Shown here one piece after another: positions 16,091-26,095 of a DNA stretch of 64,000 nucleotides. The stretch covers positions 1,736,001 to 1,800,000 of the forward strand of contig NZ_CP021138.1 of NCBI RefSeq assembly GCF_002162035.1, in the 5' to 3' direction. The stretch comes from Sulfuriferula sp. AH1. Its GTDB lineage: Bacteria > Pseudomonadota > Gammaproteobacteria > Burkholderiales > Sulfuriferulaceae. The notes under the pieces are model-generated. The model did not search any database. It was not told the origin of the DNA and saw only the letters and a program-made list of their open reading frames with translations. Every line of letters begins with the position of its first letter. The stretch's first letter is position 1. A program made the position numbers and the translations under genes.

Positions 16091-18574
16091 TCAGGCATTA
16101 TCAAAACGCCGACGCTTGAAGCTGACGGTTTTCTGGTACTGGGCCATGGGGCCGACGCGGCGGATGTTGGCCCAGGTGTGCTTGTAGTCGGGTACCACGT
16201 TGCGATCCACCGCCTCCGTCACCACATCGCCCTCGATGCCATTGAAGTAGCCCATCAGCATGAAGGTCTGCCCCGGTTTGATATCGGCATCGGGATAAGC
16301 CATAGCATAGGTGGAGCCATAGTCGTTAAAGACCTCGACCACATCACCGGCGGAAACGCCCAGTTCCAAGGCGTCCTGGAGGTTGAATTCGATATAGGCC
16401 ATGGGATAACGCCCCTTGACGAATTCGTCGTACTGGTTGTGGTAGCCGGTCTGCCAGACTTCATTGGCACGGCCACTGTTGATCCAGAAGCGGTACTTGT
16501 CCTTCTGGGACTGCACCGATGGAAACAAGCCTTTCCACGGTGCGGGCAGGAAGTGCGCCAGGCCGTCGTCGGTGCCGAATTTATCCGTATAGAGCATTTC
16601 GGTGCCGACCAGCTTGTCGCCTTCCACTTTTTTAATCGGCAGCTGTACGCCGTTGTTGCCGGCCTTGCTGAGCAGAGCGTAGGTCGCCATGTAGCCGGTG
16701 TCGCCGCCCTGGCTGTCAATAGGGCCTGCACCGGGTTGCCCTGCGCGGCGGAAGCCATCGTTGAAGGCATCTTCCTCGGTTTTCCAGTTGAAACCGGCAA
16801 AGCGCTCTGCCATTTTACTGTTACCTTCGTTCTGGTACATACCCCCGATGGCGTTGGCGATGTGCGCGGCAATGAGGCAGTCAGGCAGGGCGGAGCCGGG
16901 CGCGGCCATGAACTTCTCGGACAGGCGCAGGCGGCGCTCGCCGTTCATGGAGGTCAGATTCATCTCGCCGGGATGCGCTGCAGGTAGAGCCAGGTGGGCG
17001 GCTTCCATCATCTTGGTGGGATAGAGGTTGATGGTCGTGACAAACAAGCCGCCCTTGTTGGTGACGGCGTCGTAAATGATGTCCACCATTTGCGCGGGTG
17101 TGGCGCCGCGCGCTTTGCTCATGGCGTCCTTGACGATTTGCGAACGACGCAAGACGACTTCGCGTAAAGTCTGAGCGTTGGGGGATGTTTGGAAGTTATT
17201 GCATCCCCACCAGGTCATCATTTTGTAGTTGCCTTTGATGATTTCCTGGTCAATGTAGATTTTCTCGCCGGTGGGGTGCGGCGGACGGACGTATCCTTCC
17301 TGGTGACCGCCCATGCGCACGCAGCCAGTACCGCGACGACCGCCAACGTTGTGAGTAGCAATCACCAGATCGAGCAAGGCGGACTGGATACGGTAATTAT
17401 CGTTGCCCCAGATGATACCTTTTTCATAGGCATGCATGGTGCGCGGACGGGTACCATCTGATTTGGGCGCATAGGCCCATTGGGCAGCCTGTTTGAGTTG
17501 CGCCACTGGCACACCGGTGACCTGGCTGCATTCATCCAAGCTCATGCGGTTGGCTTGCACTGCCTGATCGAACCCCTTGGTGCGCTTGGCAATAAAGTCC
17601 TTGTCATGCCAGCCCTGATCGATTACGTAGGTAAATAGACCGTTGAACAGTGCAGTGTCGGTCCCAGGGTTAATGGCCAGTTGCATGACGCGATCCTTGG
17701 CCACGGTTTCCGATATTGCGATGGAAGGCGTACGACGCGGATCAACGAAGATAAACTTGCCCTCTGCGACAGCTTCTTTGCCAAATAATTTTTTCTTTTT
17801 ATCCACGGTGCTGCCCTGGAGATTGGGCATCCAGTGTTCCAGGAAGTAGTTGGTCTGGGCTTCATAAGGATTGTTGCCAATGGAGACGATACAGTCGGCC
17901 ACCTCGGCGTCTTCATAGGAATTGTTCAGCTCCATGATGCCCATGTCACGGGTGGCGTGGCATTCGGAGTTGTAGGACGGGCGGTTGTGGATGCGTACCG
18001 CCGGAGTCTGGATGGCACTGAACATTAGTTTGCCGCTGCCCCAGGTATTTTCAAAGCCGCCACCGGCACCGCCGTGGTCGAAGGTGGAAAATGCAATCTG
18101 GCGCGGGCCATCCTTGTCCAGGATTTTTTTCACCAGGCCACCGTAGATAGCCAGCGCTTCATCCCAGGTGGTGTCCAGCCACTGGTCGCCGGCATACAGA
18201 CGCGGTTCGGTCAACCGCTGCTGGGTTATGCCATCCGCGGTATACATATAGGAGGCCATCTTGCCGCCGCGTGTGGAAGAATTACCCTTGTTTACCACGC
18301 ATTGTTTGTCCGGCGTGATCATGATGTTGTAGCGCGTACCGTCACCATCGGTGATCACATTGGTCATGGCCGGGGTCATCACTGTGGCAAAAGCCGGCAA
18401 CTGTTTGCGGAAATCCAGGCCAAGGGCGTTCTGGTGGGATGCGCGTCCGCCCTCTTGACCCTCTGGCCATTTGTAGACGTGGTAGCCACAGCCGACAATG
18501 CAGAAGTGGCAAACCATATTAGTTTTGTGGGCGTTGACTGGGGGCAGCGTCACGCGGTCTTTTATCATGCTCAT
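16091..18574 (-). CDS. aioA: arsenite oxidase large subunit AioA
   Basis: Molybdenum catalytic subunit of 827 residues that oxidises arsenite to arsenate in the periplasm; family members bind two molybdopterin guanine dinucleotides and a 3Fe-4S cluster. The cluster motif C-X2-C-X3-C is at residues 22-29 (CHFCIVGC), followed by [10 protein letters not shown]. The open frame extends 46 codons further upstream into aioB, but CAGGAGGATAATAAA just before the ATG at 18574 decides the start. It follows aioB by 17 bases; export is by hitch-hiking on the AioB Tat signal in known systems. Confidence 0.97.
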   Translation of the reverse strand: MSMIKDRVTLPPVNAHKTNMVCHFCIVGCGYHVYKWPEGQEGGRASHQNALGLDFRKQLPAFATVMTPAMTNVITDGDGTRYNIMITPDKQCVVNKGNSSTRGGKMASYMYTADGITQQRLTEPRLYAGDQWLDTTWDEALAIYGGLVKKILDKDGPRQIAFSTFDHGGAGGGFENTWGSGKLMFSAIQTPAVRIHNRPSYNSECHATRDMGIMELNNSYEDAEVADCIVSIGNNPYEAQTNYFLEHWMPNLQGSTVDKKKKLFGKEAVAEGKFIFVDPRRTPSIAISETVAKDRVMQLAINPGTDTALFNGLFTYVIDQGWHDKDFIAKRTKGFDQAVQANRMSLDECSQVTGVPVAQLKQAAQWAYAPKSDGTRPRTMHAYEKGIIWGNDNYRIQSALLDLVIATHNVGGRRGTGCVRMGGHQEGYVRPPHPTGEKIYIDQEIIKGNYKMMTWWGCNNFQTSPNAQTLREVVLRRSQIVKDAMSKARGATPAQMVDIIYDAVTNKGGLFVTTINLYPTKMMEAAHLALPAAHPGEMNLTSMNGERRLRLSEKFMAAPGSALPDCLIAAHIANAIGGMYQNEGNSKMAERFAGFNWKTEEDAFNDGFRRAGQPGAGPIDSQGGDTGYMATYALLSKAGNNGVQLPIKKVEGDKLVGTEMLYTDKFGTDDGLAHFLPAPWKGLFPSVQSQKDKYRFWINSGRANEVWQTGYHNQYDEFVKGRYPMAYIEFNLQDALELGVSAGDVVEVFNDYGSTYAMAYPDADIKPGQTFMLMGYFNGIEGDVVTEAVDRNVVPDYKHTWANIRRVGPMAQYQKTVSFKRRRFDNA

Positions 18575-18591
18575 TTTATTATCCTCCTGGT

Positions 18592-19113
18592 TTACAGTAT
18601 GTTGGCTTGGCGGCCATAGATCAGCCCTTCGACACCCACGGCCGAGACAGCATCGGTTTTGGCGTCGTACTTGAGCACGATGCGGGGCAACTCTTCGGTG
18701 GCTTGGCCGCACACCATCTGGCCGTTTTTCTCGGGGTCAAACATGCTGTAATGACAGGGACATTTAAAGGTGCGTGCCTGACCGTCATAACTTACTGGGC
18801 AGCCCATATGCGTACACAGAGTGGAATAGGCGACAATGTCGCCGTCCGGACCTACGCCGCCGGCCACCACCTTGCCGGTCTTGATGAGCGCACAGGGTGA
18901 GGAAGCATCGGGGTAGCTGAAGGCTACCGCCTCATTCACCGGCAGCTTCCTGGCCAAGCCAACCGCCTTGGTCTTGTAAGGTAGACTGACGCGGCCAACT
19001 TCAGCCGCTTCGGCTGACCCGGCCTGGGCGAGACCGGATACAGCCATGCCGGTGCCGGCTACTGCGCCCCCGCCCAGCTTCAAAAACCCTCTTCGCGATA
19101 TCGAACTGCTCAT
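18592..19113 (-). CDS. aioB: arsenite oxidase Rieske subunit AioB
   Basis: Small 2Fe-2S subunit, 173 residues. It starts with a twin-arginine signal ([15 protein letters not shown]) ending near residue 36, then the Rieske ligands CTHMGC and CPCHYSMFD. It passes electrons from AioA to a cytochrome. First gene of the aioBA transcript, preceded by a sigma-54 promoter. The ATG has GGAGAAATATT upstream. Confidence 0.97.
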   Translation of the reverse strand: MSSSISRRGFLKLGGGAVAGTGMAVSGLAQAGSAEAAEVGRVSLPYKTKAVGLARKLPVNEAVAFSYPDASSPCALIKTGKVVAGGVGPDGDIVAYSTLCTHMGCPVSYDGQARTFKCPCHYSMFDPEKNGQMVCGQATEELPRIVLKYDAKTDAVSAVGVEGLIYGRQANIL

Positions 19114-19184
19114 AGAATATTTCTCCTTTTAATGATTGGATGTGACGATAAACTAAAAAACCCAGCAACATCGATTACTTGCAC

Positions 19185-19200
19185 AGCAAACACCATGCCA
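19185..19200 (-). promoter_or_regulatory. sigma-54 (RpoN) promoter of aioBA
   Basis: On the minus strand the sequence reads TGGCAT-GGTGT-TTGCT, a textbook -24/-12 element with the invariant GG and GC. It lies about 72 bases before the aioB start. The neighbouring regulator AioR has the GAFTGA loop that contacts sigma-54 polymerase, so the assignment is well supported. Confidence 0.92.
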
Positions 19201-19267
19201 TAATTAAAATTATGTTGAAAAACATAATGATATATTTATTTTATAGTTAGATTTACCAAATAATCCA

Positions 19268-19312
19268 TTACTAAACAGTAACAATTCAATAATCGGGATT
19301 ACCCATTGGTAA
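19268..19312. promoter_or_regulatory. paired TTAC-N6-GTAA sites, likely AioR enhancer
   Basis: Two identical-pattern inverted repeats, TTAC-N6-GTAA, lie at 19268-19281 and 19299-19312. They are 31 bases apart, about three helical turns, and some 75 and 105 bases upstream of the -24 element. Spacing and position fit binding sites of a sigma-54 activator. They also lie just before aioX, so may affect both directions. Confidence 0.65.
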
Positions 19313-19379
19313 CCGACTTGTTTTTTTATTTTATTTATGATTTGATTCGCCGTTAACCAATTAAAATTACACATTCAGC

Positions 19380-20240
19380 ATGCTTAGACGACATTTCCTT
19401 TCCGCACTAACCGCAACACTTGCGGGGTTAGCGATGCCAGGCTTCCAGGCACGAGCCCAATCCGAACGCCCCATCCTATTCGGCACGACCCCTGTTTTCC
19501 TCGACGACCAGATATTGTTTTTAAACAAATGGCAGCACTATTTAGAAGTGCGACTAAATCGGCCAGTTGTTTTTGTCCAACGCGAAACCTATACTGAAAT
19601 TACCGACTTGGTGATTAAGGGAAAACTCGATTTTGCCTGGATTTGCGGCTATCCTTACACTCGCTTCAAGCCTTATATGAAGCTTGTCGCGGTTCCAATA
19701 TTCCAGGGTAAACCCCTATACCGAGCCTACGTGATCGTGCCGCAAACCGACGCTGTTACACACAGCCTTATGGATTTGAAAGATAAGATTTACGCCTTTT
19801 CCGACCCGCTCTCCAATTCGGGCTGGCTTGTCGCGCAGGCTGAAATCAAGCGCAACGGATACGTTCCTGCGAATTTCTTCCGCAAGTCTTTTTTTACCTT
19901 GGCACACCGCAAGGTCGTTGAGGCGGTAGCTATAAAATTAGCTCAAGGAGGATCCGTGGATGGATATGTCTGGGAGACGCTGAATGTAACTCATCCCGAT
20001 CTCACGGCACGGACCCGGATTGTGGAGAAATCAGCAGAATACGGTTTTCCTCCAATTGTTGCTTATAAAAACGTAGACCCATCTGAGTATAGTGCTGTAC
20101 AGGAAATATTAATCGGTATGAAAGAAGATCCGGCAGGACGTGCATTGCTTAAGCAACTTAATCTGGACGGATTTGAACAAGGAAATGACCATATTTTTGA
20201 CGACATTAAACGCAACATGCAATTCGTAGGCGTAGATTAG
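19380..20240 (+). CDS. aioX: arsenite-binding periplasmic sensor protein AioX
   Basis: A PhnD-like substrate-binding protein of 286 residues with a signal peptide ending about residue 27 (FQARAQ). In characterised systems AioX binds arsenite and presents it to the AioS kinase. The cysteine in DFAWICGYPYTRF (residue 89) corresponds to the conserved cysteine implicated in arsenite binding. Followed after three bases by aioS and divergent from aioBA, the usual arrangement. Confidence 0.95.
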   Translation: MLRRHFLSALTATLAGLAMPGFQARAQSERPILFGTTPVFLDDQILFLNKWQHYLEVRLNRPVVFVQRETYTEITDLVIKGKLDFAWICGYPYTRFKPYMKLVAVPIFQGKPLYRAYVIVPQTDAVTHSLMDLKDKIYAFSDPLSNSGWLVAQAEIKRNGYVPANFFRKSFFTLAHRKVVEAVAIKLAQGGSVDGYVWETLNVTHPDLTARTRIVEKSAEYGFPPIVAYKNVDPSEYSAVQEILIGMKEDPAGRALLKQLNLDGFEQGNDHIFDDIKRNMQFVGVD

Positions 20241-20243
20241 GCC

Positions 20244-21677
20244 ATGTTTAATAATTTGAGTTACCGGTACAAAACGCCGTTGAGCCTGAGCATGGTGATT
20301 TTGTTCACCGCATCGATTGTGTCAGCGACCCTGATCGTGCAGGCTTATCAGGACACACAAAAGGATCTTATCTGGAACGCACTTAATCTTGGTAAGGTGC
20401 TTGCGCGCACAATCAGACCGTTTTTATTACACGACGATCTCTGGCAAGCCTACGAAACGATAAATATCCCATTCGATCAAGCTAACGAAGCGGAGTCTCC
20501 TACCCGACTCGCCATAGTTTTGGATGCACAAAATCGAATTTACGTTTCCACTAATCCTTCTCAATTTCCCGTACTCGGCAAACTTTCCGAAACCAAATCC
20601 GAGTACGCCGTATTGGAGCATCGGATCGCCGCCCGCAGCGAGAAACCTTTTACGATAGAAAACGTCGACCCGCACCAAATTTTTATGGTTATCCCCATCC
20701 TCGCTGACGACAAAACCCCCTTGGGCACGTTAATTTTGAGTTATTCAAAATCAATATTGTTGCAACGTTTCTACCATACCGTCGAGCAGGTCGCCATTGT
20801 CACGTTTGCAGTTATCGCGATCCTTCTACCATTCGGCTGGTATTTAGGCAAGCGCATGACTAAACCCTTGATCCACTTAGCCGAGTGTATGGGGAGAATC
20901 GGCCACGAGTTGCCCGCCGATATCCAATGCGACTTGCACTTCAGCCGAGACGAAATCGGTTTTTTAGGCGGCCGTTTCAAGATCATGTTAAATGAACTCA
21001 GAGAAAAACAGGTATTGGAACGCCGGATGCTTGCCTCGGAACGGCTTGCCGCCATTGGTCGCCTCACGGCCGGTATTGCGCATGAGATTAACAACCCTCT
21101 TGGTGGCATGCTCAACGCCATCAACACTTTCAACCGGCACGGAAATCCAGACTTGCTAACTAGCAAGACCATTTCGCTGATTGGGCGGGGATTGCTACAG
21201 ATCAAACAAACTGTCGCGGCTTTACTGATTGAAGCCAAACTTGAAAACCATGCCCTGACCCCTCAAGACATTGAAGACGCACGTACCTTGATTATGGAAG
21301 ATGTGAATAAGAAGCAAATCTCGCTTAACTGGCGCAATGAAATTGATGAGCCATTACCCCTCCCTTCTACCCAAGTAAGGCAGATCCTCCTGAACCTATT
21401 GCTGAACGCCGTTAAGGCGACGCGAGAACATGGACACCTGGATTGCCAAATCACCAAAGAACTAGATAAATTTAAGCTAGCGGTCAAAAATGATGGCGAC
21501 TACATCAAACCAGAAAAGATGGAACATCTGTTCGAGCCGTTCTCAGGTTCTGGCTCTGAAGGACACGGACTGGGGCTATGGATCACTTATCAACTAGTGC
21601 AGCAAATGAATGGTCAGATCGAGGTGGAAAGCCAGCCGGATCAAACTACTTTTACGATTACCTTACCAATTGAATAA
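20244..21677 (+). CDS. aioS: arsenite-responsive sensor histidine kinase AioS
   Basis: A membrane sensor kinase of 477 residues. Two membrane segments (about 12-33 and 182-200) enclose a periplasmic domain; a HAMP-like linker follows, then the phospho-acceptor H280 in GRLTAGIAHEINNPLGG, the N box QILLNLLLNAVKAT, and G boxes ending GHGLGLWITYQLV. It would phosphorylate AioR. Located between aioX and aioR. Confidence 0.94.
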   Translation: MFNNLSYRYKTPLSLSMVILFTASIVSATLIVQAYQDTQKDLIWNALNLGKVLARTIRPFLLHDDLWQAYETINIPFDQANEAESPTRLAIVLDAQNRIYVSTNPSQFPVLGKLSETKSEYAVLEHRIAARSEKPFTIENVDPHQIFMVIPILADDKTPLGTLILSYSKSILLQRFYHTVEQVAIVTFAVIAILLPFGWYLGKRMTKPLIHLAECMGRIGHELPADIQCDLHFSRDEIGFLGGRFKIMLNELREKQVLERRMLASERLAAIGRLTAGIAHEINNPLGGMLNAINTFNRHGNPDLLTSKTISLIGRGLLQIKQTVAALLIEAKLENHALTPQDIEDARTLIMEDVNKKQISLNWRNEIDEPLPLPSTQVRQILLNLLLNAVKATREHGHLDCQITKELDKFKLAVKNDGDYIKPEKMEHLFEPFSGSGSEGHGLGLWITYQLVQQMNGQIEVESQPDQTTFTITLPIE

Positions 21678-21796
21678 CAAAGAGGAGCTCACCCTAAGCA
21701 GTCTAACCGCGTTGATATCGAAGTGCCAAAATTATATCCGTGTATACTTATGACGATGGTAAAGTTGAAATGAATGGTACAACAGGAGTTAGCGCA

Positions 21797-23149
21797 ATGC
21801 TCCAGAATCAACGGTTTTGCGTGATAGAAGACGATGAAATCATGCGGGAATCTCTACGCGATAGATTTGAGCTGGAAGGGTTCGAGTGCGATTGCTTTGC
21901 AACCGCCAAGGGGGCAATGGAACAAATCGGCCGCAAACATTACACGGTAATCATCAGCGATATTCGTTTGCCAGATATGAATGGCGAAGAGTTGTTTAAG
22001 CAGCTCATCGCTCGAGAGCCCTTTCTGCCACCTTGGCTGTTCATCACTGCCTACGGTACAGTTGATAGAGCAGTCAGTCTGCTCAAGCTCGGCGCTACCG
22101 ACTACATCACCAAACCTTTCGACTTGGATGAATTGATCGAAAAATTACAATCCCTTTCCAGCCATCCGAATCAAAATTTCGTCCCTGAAATTGCGCCCAT
22201 ACTCGGCATCTCGTCAACAATGCGCAAAATCACAGAAACACTACCTCGCCTGGCTAAACAGGCAAATCGCATATTGATCACCGGGGAGTCCGGCGTCGGC
22301 AAGGAAGTCGTCGCACGAGAGATTCACCGTCTTAACCCCAAGCGGGCGGAGCATCCTTTCGTCGCTGTCAATTGCGGCGCACTCCCCGAAAATCTGCTTG
22401 AGGCGGAGCTTTTTGGCTTCGAAAAAGGTGCCTTCACGGGGGCCTTCCGCAACAAGAAGGGCTTATTCGAACAAGCCCACAAGGGAACGCTCTTCCTGGA
22501 CGAAATCGGAGATATGCCGAAAGCAATGCAAGTAAAACTGCTGCGTGCACTCCAGGAACAACGCGTAACCCGGATCGGCGGAGAAGAGGAGATTCCGGTG
22601 GATATCCATCTGATATGCGCCACGCATCAAGACTTGAAGACCATGGTTGAACAAGGAACATTCAGGGAAGATCTGTTTTATCGGATCCATTTAATCCATC
22701 TAAGAATCCCACCGTTACGCGAAAGAAAAGAGGATATACTTTGGCTTGCACAACGCTTTCTTGAGGAATATGCATCCCAAGCGTGTGAGTGTCGGAAGCT
22801 GATAACAGCTGAAATAGAACAGCTCATGTTGAGCCACCCTTGGCCCGGTAATGTGCGAGAGCTTCGGAATGCTATAGAACGGGCTTGTATTTTAAGCGAA
22901 GGCGGCGAGCTAGAGTCCCATGCCTTGTTCGATCAAAGCGCACAACAAACTCAAAGTTTGTTGTGCGCATCGGATAGCTTATCCGGATTTCTTCACACCT
23001 GCGAACGAAGTTTTATTCTCCAGGCCATAACGCGCCATAACTGGCACATGGGGCAGACAGCACAACATCTTGGTATCAGCCGCAAAAATCTCTGGGAGAA
23101 GATGAAAAAGTTAGACATATCCGCAAATGTCGCAGGAGATTCCGAATAA
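21797..23149 (+). CDS. aioR: sigma-54-dependent response regulator AioR
   Basis: NtrC-type activator of about 450 residues. The receiver domain has the acidic pair in VIEDDE and the phospho-acceptor D55 (ISDIRLPDMNG). The AAA+ domain has GESGVGKEVVARE, the sigma-54 contact GAFTGA and FLDEIGDM. A Fis-type helix-turn-helix closes the protein (TAQHLGISRKNLWEKMKKL). The frame is open from 21740 but AACAGGAG before the ATG at 21797, and the receiver start, favour that codon. It likely activates aioBA. Confidence 0.94.
   Translation: MLQNQRFCVIEDDEIMRESLRDRFELEGFECDCFATAKGAMEQIGRKHYTVIISDIRLPDMNGEELFKQLIAREPFLPPWLFITAYGTVDRAVSLLKLGATDYITKPFDLDELIEKLQSLSSHPNQNFVPEIAPILGISSTMRKITETLPRLAKQANRILITGESGVGKEVVAREIHRLNPKRAEHPFVAVNCGALPENLLEAELFGFEKGAFTGAFRNKKGLFEQAHKGTLFLDEIGDMPKAMQVKLLRALQEQRVTRIGGEEEIPVDIHLICATHQDLKTMVEQGTFREDLFYRIHLIHLRIPPLRERKEDILWLAQRFLEEYASQACECRKLITAEIEQLMLSHPWPGNVRELRNAIERACILSEGGELESHALFDQSAQQTQSLLCASDSLSGFLHTCERSFILQAITRHNWHMGQTAQHLGISRKNLWEKMKKLDISANVAGDSE
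22938..22968. repeat. 14-bp perfect palindrome inside aioR
   Basis: GCGCACAACAAACT (22938-22951) and its exact complement (22955-22968) are separated by CAA. It falls in the linker between the AAA+ and DNA-binding domains and encodes the low-complexity QSAQQTQSLLCAS segment, where an insertion would be tolerated. Confidence 0.9.
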
Positions 23150-23588
23150 ATTTGTGACCATCTGCGCAACGGCTGATCTTCGCAGAAGGTGAGTTGCGCC
23201 CCGTCAGCACCACGCCTGACAGCAAAGGTGGCGCCCTGTTCATATTTGTGCCCTATGCGCCTCATGCGGGTGACTTCATCACCCATCTGAACCAACTGCA
23301 GCTTACCGCCAGGGTTCCATTTATGCTTTGCAAGTCTCGTGTCGCGATATAAAACTGCAGTTCTGCCAAGGCAGCGAAATGGGTAATGGCGCATAGCTTC
23401 CTGTTAATGCCGCAGTTATACGCGGCGATGCCAATACCGCCAGAGCGGCAAGTTATTATCGGGCCGAGGATCTTAAGATCGATCCGCACTTTACCTATAC
23501 CCGTGCCTCCGATTCCGCGCGCTTTTGCTGGACCAATACTGGAAACAAAAAAGCACAAAACTACGGGGAAGCATTATGTGGGATTGAT
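23150..23588. other. intergenic, degenerate, no intact gene
   Basis: Several short frames on both strands but none with a recognisable domain. Probably debris next to the IS5 remnant that follows. Codon structure is broken by multiple stops. Confidence 0.4.
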
Positions 23589-23800
23589 CAAGCTCCATTG
23601 ACGGCATTGGGGTAGATGCCGAATCCGGGCTTGTGCACACGATGGTGGGCGCCACAGCGAAAGTGTTGGACATGGCGCGGTCACGCTATTTGCTCTGTCA
23701 AACCTGTTTCGGGCGAGGCGAATATTGTTGATGACGGGAGAGGTGCGTCCCTGATCGAAAGAAAAGCCACTTCCGGGCACCAAAACGCCCGGTGGGGGCA
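23589..23800 (+). pseudogene. IS5-family transposase remnant
   Basis: The plus-strand translation GIGVDAESGLVHTMVGATAK corresponds to the segment HIGVDADSGLVHTVRGTAGH of the intact IS5-family transposase at 57 kb. After it the frame shifts and hits stops, with further matching words later. Both ends of the element are missing. Confidence 0.75.
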
Positions 23801-23883
23801 GTCCGGCAAGAGATTTTTACCCGTGTCTAGCACATTTCTTCGCCTATATCCATTTCAGCTCCCATCGGCTGGTTAAAAATGGG

Positions 23884-24090
23884 CCTGTTCAGATGAACCC
23901 TAAAGGTTCGCATTCCACCGTCTTTACCAGAGCGAAGGCGCGCAGTTTTTCCAGGTTACCCTTCACTGACGGCAAGGTTCGGGAATGACTGGCCTTATCG
24001 TGCTTGACATTAGAGCTACCTCCAAGGTTTATAATTATTTTTTTGTAAAAATTTGCGTCTGGTTTTACTCTCTGACGGAGTGGAATTGCC
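23884..24090. repeat. about 200-bp repeat, copy 1
   Basis: This stretch is repeated at about 35389-35595 with roughly 80 percent identity by eye. Shared blocks include GGTTCGCATTC, CCGTCTTTACCAGAG, GGCCTTATCG and TTTGCGTCTGGTTTTACT. Each copy contains a MerR-type promoter. Here it precedes the bufferin operon. Confidence 0.88.
24004..24035 (+). promoter_or_regulatory. MerR-type promoter of the bufferin operon
   Basis: TTGACA (24004-24009) and TATAAT (24030-24035) are perfect boxes but are 20 bases apart rather than 17. Overlong spacers with an inner dyad (CTACCTCCAAGG here) are the hallmark of promoters activated by MerR-family regulators. The regulator gene at 26096 has the same kind of promoter. 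Confidence 0.8.
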
Positions 24091-24148
24091 AGAGATTCGA
24101 TGCAATGAGCCATTCGTTATGACACCGTTAATCTACATAGGAGACATC

Positions 24149-24412
24149 ATGAAGAAAGATATTATTTTGCGGTCCGCGATCGCGGGTTTGTTTACGGTGG
24201 GGGTAACCGCCACCACTGAACAAGCTGTGGCGGGTGCACCAAAAGGCATGGAAGAATGTTACGGAATCGCCAAAGCTGGTATGAATGATTGTGCTACCAG
24301 AAAACATTCATGTGCCGGGCAAGTCCAAAAAGACGGTGACAAGGACGATTACCTTTATGTACCCGTTGGAACTTGCAAAAAAATAGTGGACGGGACGCTG
24401 AGTAAGAAGTGA
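24149..24412 (+). CDS. bufA1: bufferin-type metal-binding peptide precursor (DUF2282, BufA1)
   Basis: A precursor of 87 residues with an N-terminal signal sequence (to about VAGAP, residue 31) and four cysteines at 37, 48, 55 and 76 in the DUF2282 pattern [21 protein letters not shown]. In the bufferin family such precursors are modified on cysteine by a DUF692 (MNIO) enzyme and bind copper in the periplasm. The start is set by CATAGGAGACATC upstream. The frame is open further upstream but lacks a signal sequence there. Its TGA overlaps the next start. Confidence 0.9.
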   Translation: MKKDIILRSAIAGLFTVGVTATTEQAVAGAPKGMEECYGIAKAGMNDCATRKHSCAGQVQKDGDKDDYLYVPVGTCKKIVDGTLSKK

Positions 24413-25266
24413 AAATGGTAAGTGGCTGTTTCCTTGTAGGCGAAATTCCCGCACGGGCAGGAATTGGGCTGCGCGCGCAGCATTACCTGGATGTGCTGGA
24501 AACTCGGCCCAGTATCGGTTGGCTGGAGGTGCACAGCGAAAACTACTTTGGTGCCGGCGGCCAACCCCATTACTTTCTCGAACAACTCCGCGCCCGATAT
24601 CCCCTCAGTCTACACGGCGTGGGTTTGTCGCTCGGTTCGACGGACGCGCTGGACTACGCGCATTTGGGCAAGCTCAAGGCGCTGATCGCGCGCTATCAGC
24701 CGGGATTGGTTTCGGAGCACTTGTGTTGGGGTTCGGTCGGCGGGCACTACCTGAACGATTTGCTACCCCTGCCCTACACGGAAGAGGCACTGCGTCACAT
24801 GTGCGAGCAGATTTGCCGGACGCAGGATTTCCTGGGCCGGCAAATTTTGATTGAGAACGTGTCCAGCTATCTGCAATTTGCGCAGTCGACCATTCCGGAA
24901 TGGGAATTCGTCGCCGCAGTGGCGCAGGCAACCGGCTGCGGCATTCTGCTGGACGTCAACAACATCTACGTCAATGCCGTCAACTGCTCGTTCGACCCTC
25001 TCGTCTATTTCCAGGCGATTCCGGTAGAGGCGGTGCAGGAAATCCACCTGGCAGGGTTCGATAGTAACGGAGACTGCCTTATCGACACCCACGGCAAACC
25101 GGTTTGTGATGCGGTCTGGGTGATTTACCGGGAAGCGCTAAAGCGCTTCGGCAACGTCCCAACACTGATCGAGTGGGATACCGATATCCCCGAACTTACG
25201 GTGCTGCTGGAAGAAGCGCGTAAGGCTGATGTCATTCTGGAGGAAAACCGTGCGCTCCCTGCGTGA
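24409..25266 (+). CDS. bufB: MNIO (DUF692) bufferin-modifying enzyme
   Basis: A 285-residue TIM-barrel-type multinuclear non-heme iron oxidase. Conserved segments: [60 protein letters not shown] and LIEWDTDIP, which supply the His, Asp and Glu iron ligands of the family. It would convert cysteines of the neighbouring precursor to heterocycles. GTG start overlaps the precursor stop (GTGA). Confidence 0.92.
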   Translation: MKMVSGCFLVGEIPARAGIGLRAQHYLDVLETRPSIGWLEVHSENYFGAGGQPHYFLEQLRARYPLSLHGVGLSLGSTDALDYAHLGKLKALIARYQPGLVSEHLCWGSVGGHYLNDLLPLPYTEEALRHMCEQICRTQDFLGRQILIENVSSYLQFAQSTIPEWEFVAAVAQATGCGILLDVNNIYVNAVNCSFDPLVYFQAIPVEAVQEIHLAGFDSNGDCLIDTHGKPVCDAVWVIYREALKRFGNVPTLIEWDTDIPELTVLLEEARKADVILEENRALPA

Positions 25267-26023
25267 ACTGCAACTCGGTTTTGCAGAAGCCATATTCGGC
25301 CAAGAGGCAAGCGACTTCGCGCAAGAGGTGGCCGTGGACGGATTAAGCAGCGGGCGCCGCCTCGCCATCTATCGCAACAATGTGTTCGGTCGGCTCACCG
25401 AGACGTTACAGGCGGTTTACCCCGTGGTTCAGCAGTTGGTCGGGGAAGGCTTTTTCAAATTTGCCGCGGCGGAATATATTTCTCACTACCCGTCGCAAAG
25501 CGGTAACCTGCATCATTATGGCCGGCAGTTCGCTGGATTTCTGGCCAATTTTCCACCTGCCGCCGAGCTAAGCTATTTGCCCGACGTGGCGCATCTGGAA
25601 TGGGCATGCCACGAGGTGTTCCATGGGGCTGATCATGGACCGTTACCGCTTGAACAATTGCAGGCGCTCCCACCCGAGCGATATGGCGATCTGAAATTCA
25701 GGCTGCATCCGGCGACGAGATTGATGGCATCCCTTTTTCCCATACATCGTATCTGGGAGGTTAATCAACCTGGCTACAGCGGTGATCAAACGGTGGATCT
25801 GGCCATAGGCGAGGTTAGGTTGCTGGTAAAACGCTCCGGGCGCGTAATGGAGCTCAATGTCCTGACTTCGGGCGAATGGTATTTTCTGAGTACGCTCGCA
25901 GACGGCTGTAGCTTTGGCGAAGCCTGTGAGTTGGCATTGGCTGCGGAGCCCGGCTTCGATCTGGGGTCTGCTTTGAGGCGTCGAGTCACTGATCTCACAC
26001 TGGTAGATTTTTTTGATGTTTAG
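25250..26023 (+). CDS. bufC: DUF2063 partner protein of MNIO
   Basis: A protein of 257 residues whose N-terminal 90 or so residues match DUF2063 ([43 protein letters not shown]). Such proteins recognise the precursor and pair with the MNIO enzyme. GGAGGAAAACC before the GTG at 25250 decides the start; it overlaps bufB by 17 bases. Confidence 0.9.
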   Translation: MRSLRELQLGFAEAIFGQEASDFAQEVAVDGLSSGRRLAIYRNNVFGRLTETLQAVYPVVQQLVGEGFFKFAAAEYISHYPSQSGNLHHYGRQFAGFLANFPPAAELSYLPDVAHLEWACHEVFHGADHGPLPLEQLQALPPERYGDLKFRLHPATRLMASLFPIHRIWEVNQPGYSGDQTVDLAIGEVRLLVKRSGRVMELNVLTSGEWYFLSTLADGCSFGEACELALAAEPGFDLGSALRRRVTDLTLVDFFDV

Positions 26024-26039
26024 CCAGCAATCTTTCTCC

Positions 26040-26071
26040 TTGACATTGGTCTTAACTCCAAGGTCTACAAT
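26040..26071 (+). promoter_or_regulatory. MerR-type promoter of the regulator operon
   Basis: TTGACA (26040-26045) and TACAAT (26066-26071) are separated by 20 bases. The dyad GACATTGG-N8-CCAAGGTC matches in seven of eight positions, a strong MerR-family operator. It immediately precedes the regulator gene, so autoregulation is expected. Confidence 0.85.
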
Positions 26072-26095
26072 GTGAAAATGATGGAGGAGAGAACC

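Noticed and set aside
16178-16987. 269-codon plus-strand frame opposite aioA
   Set aside because: Shadow of the aioA codon pattern; no signals or family match.
18575-18712. N-terminal extension of AioA by 46 codons
   Set aside because: The extension is arginine-rich shadow of aioB, and a strong ribosome-binding site sits just before the ATG at 18574.
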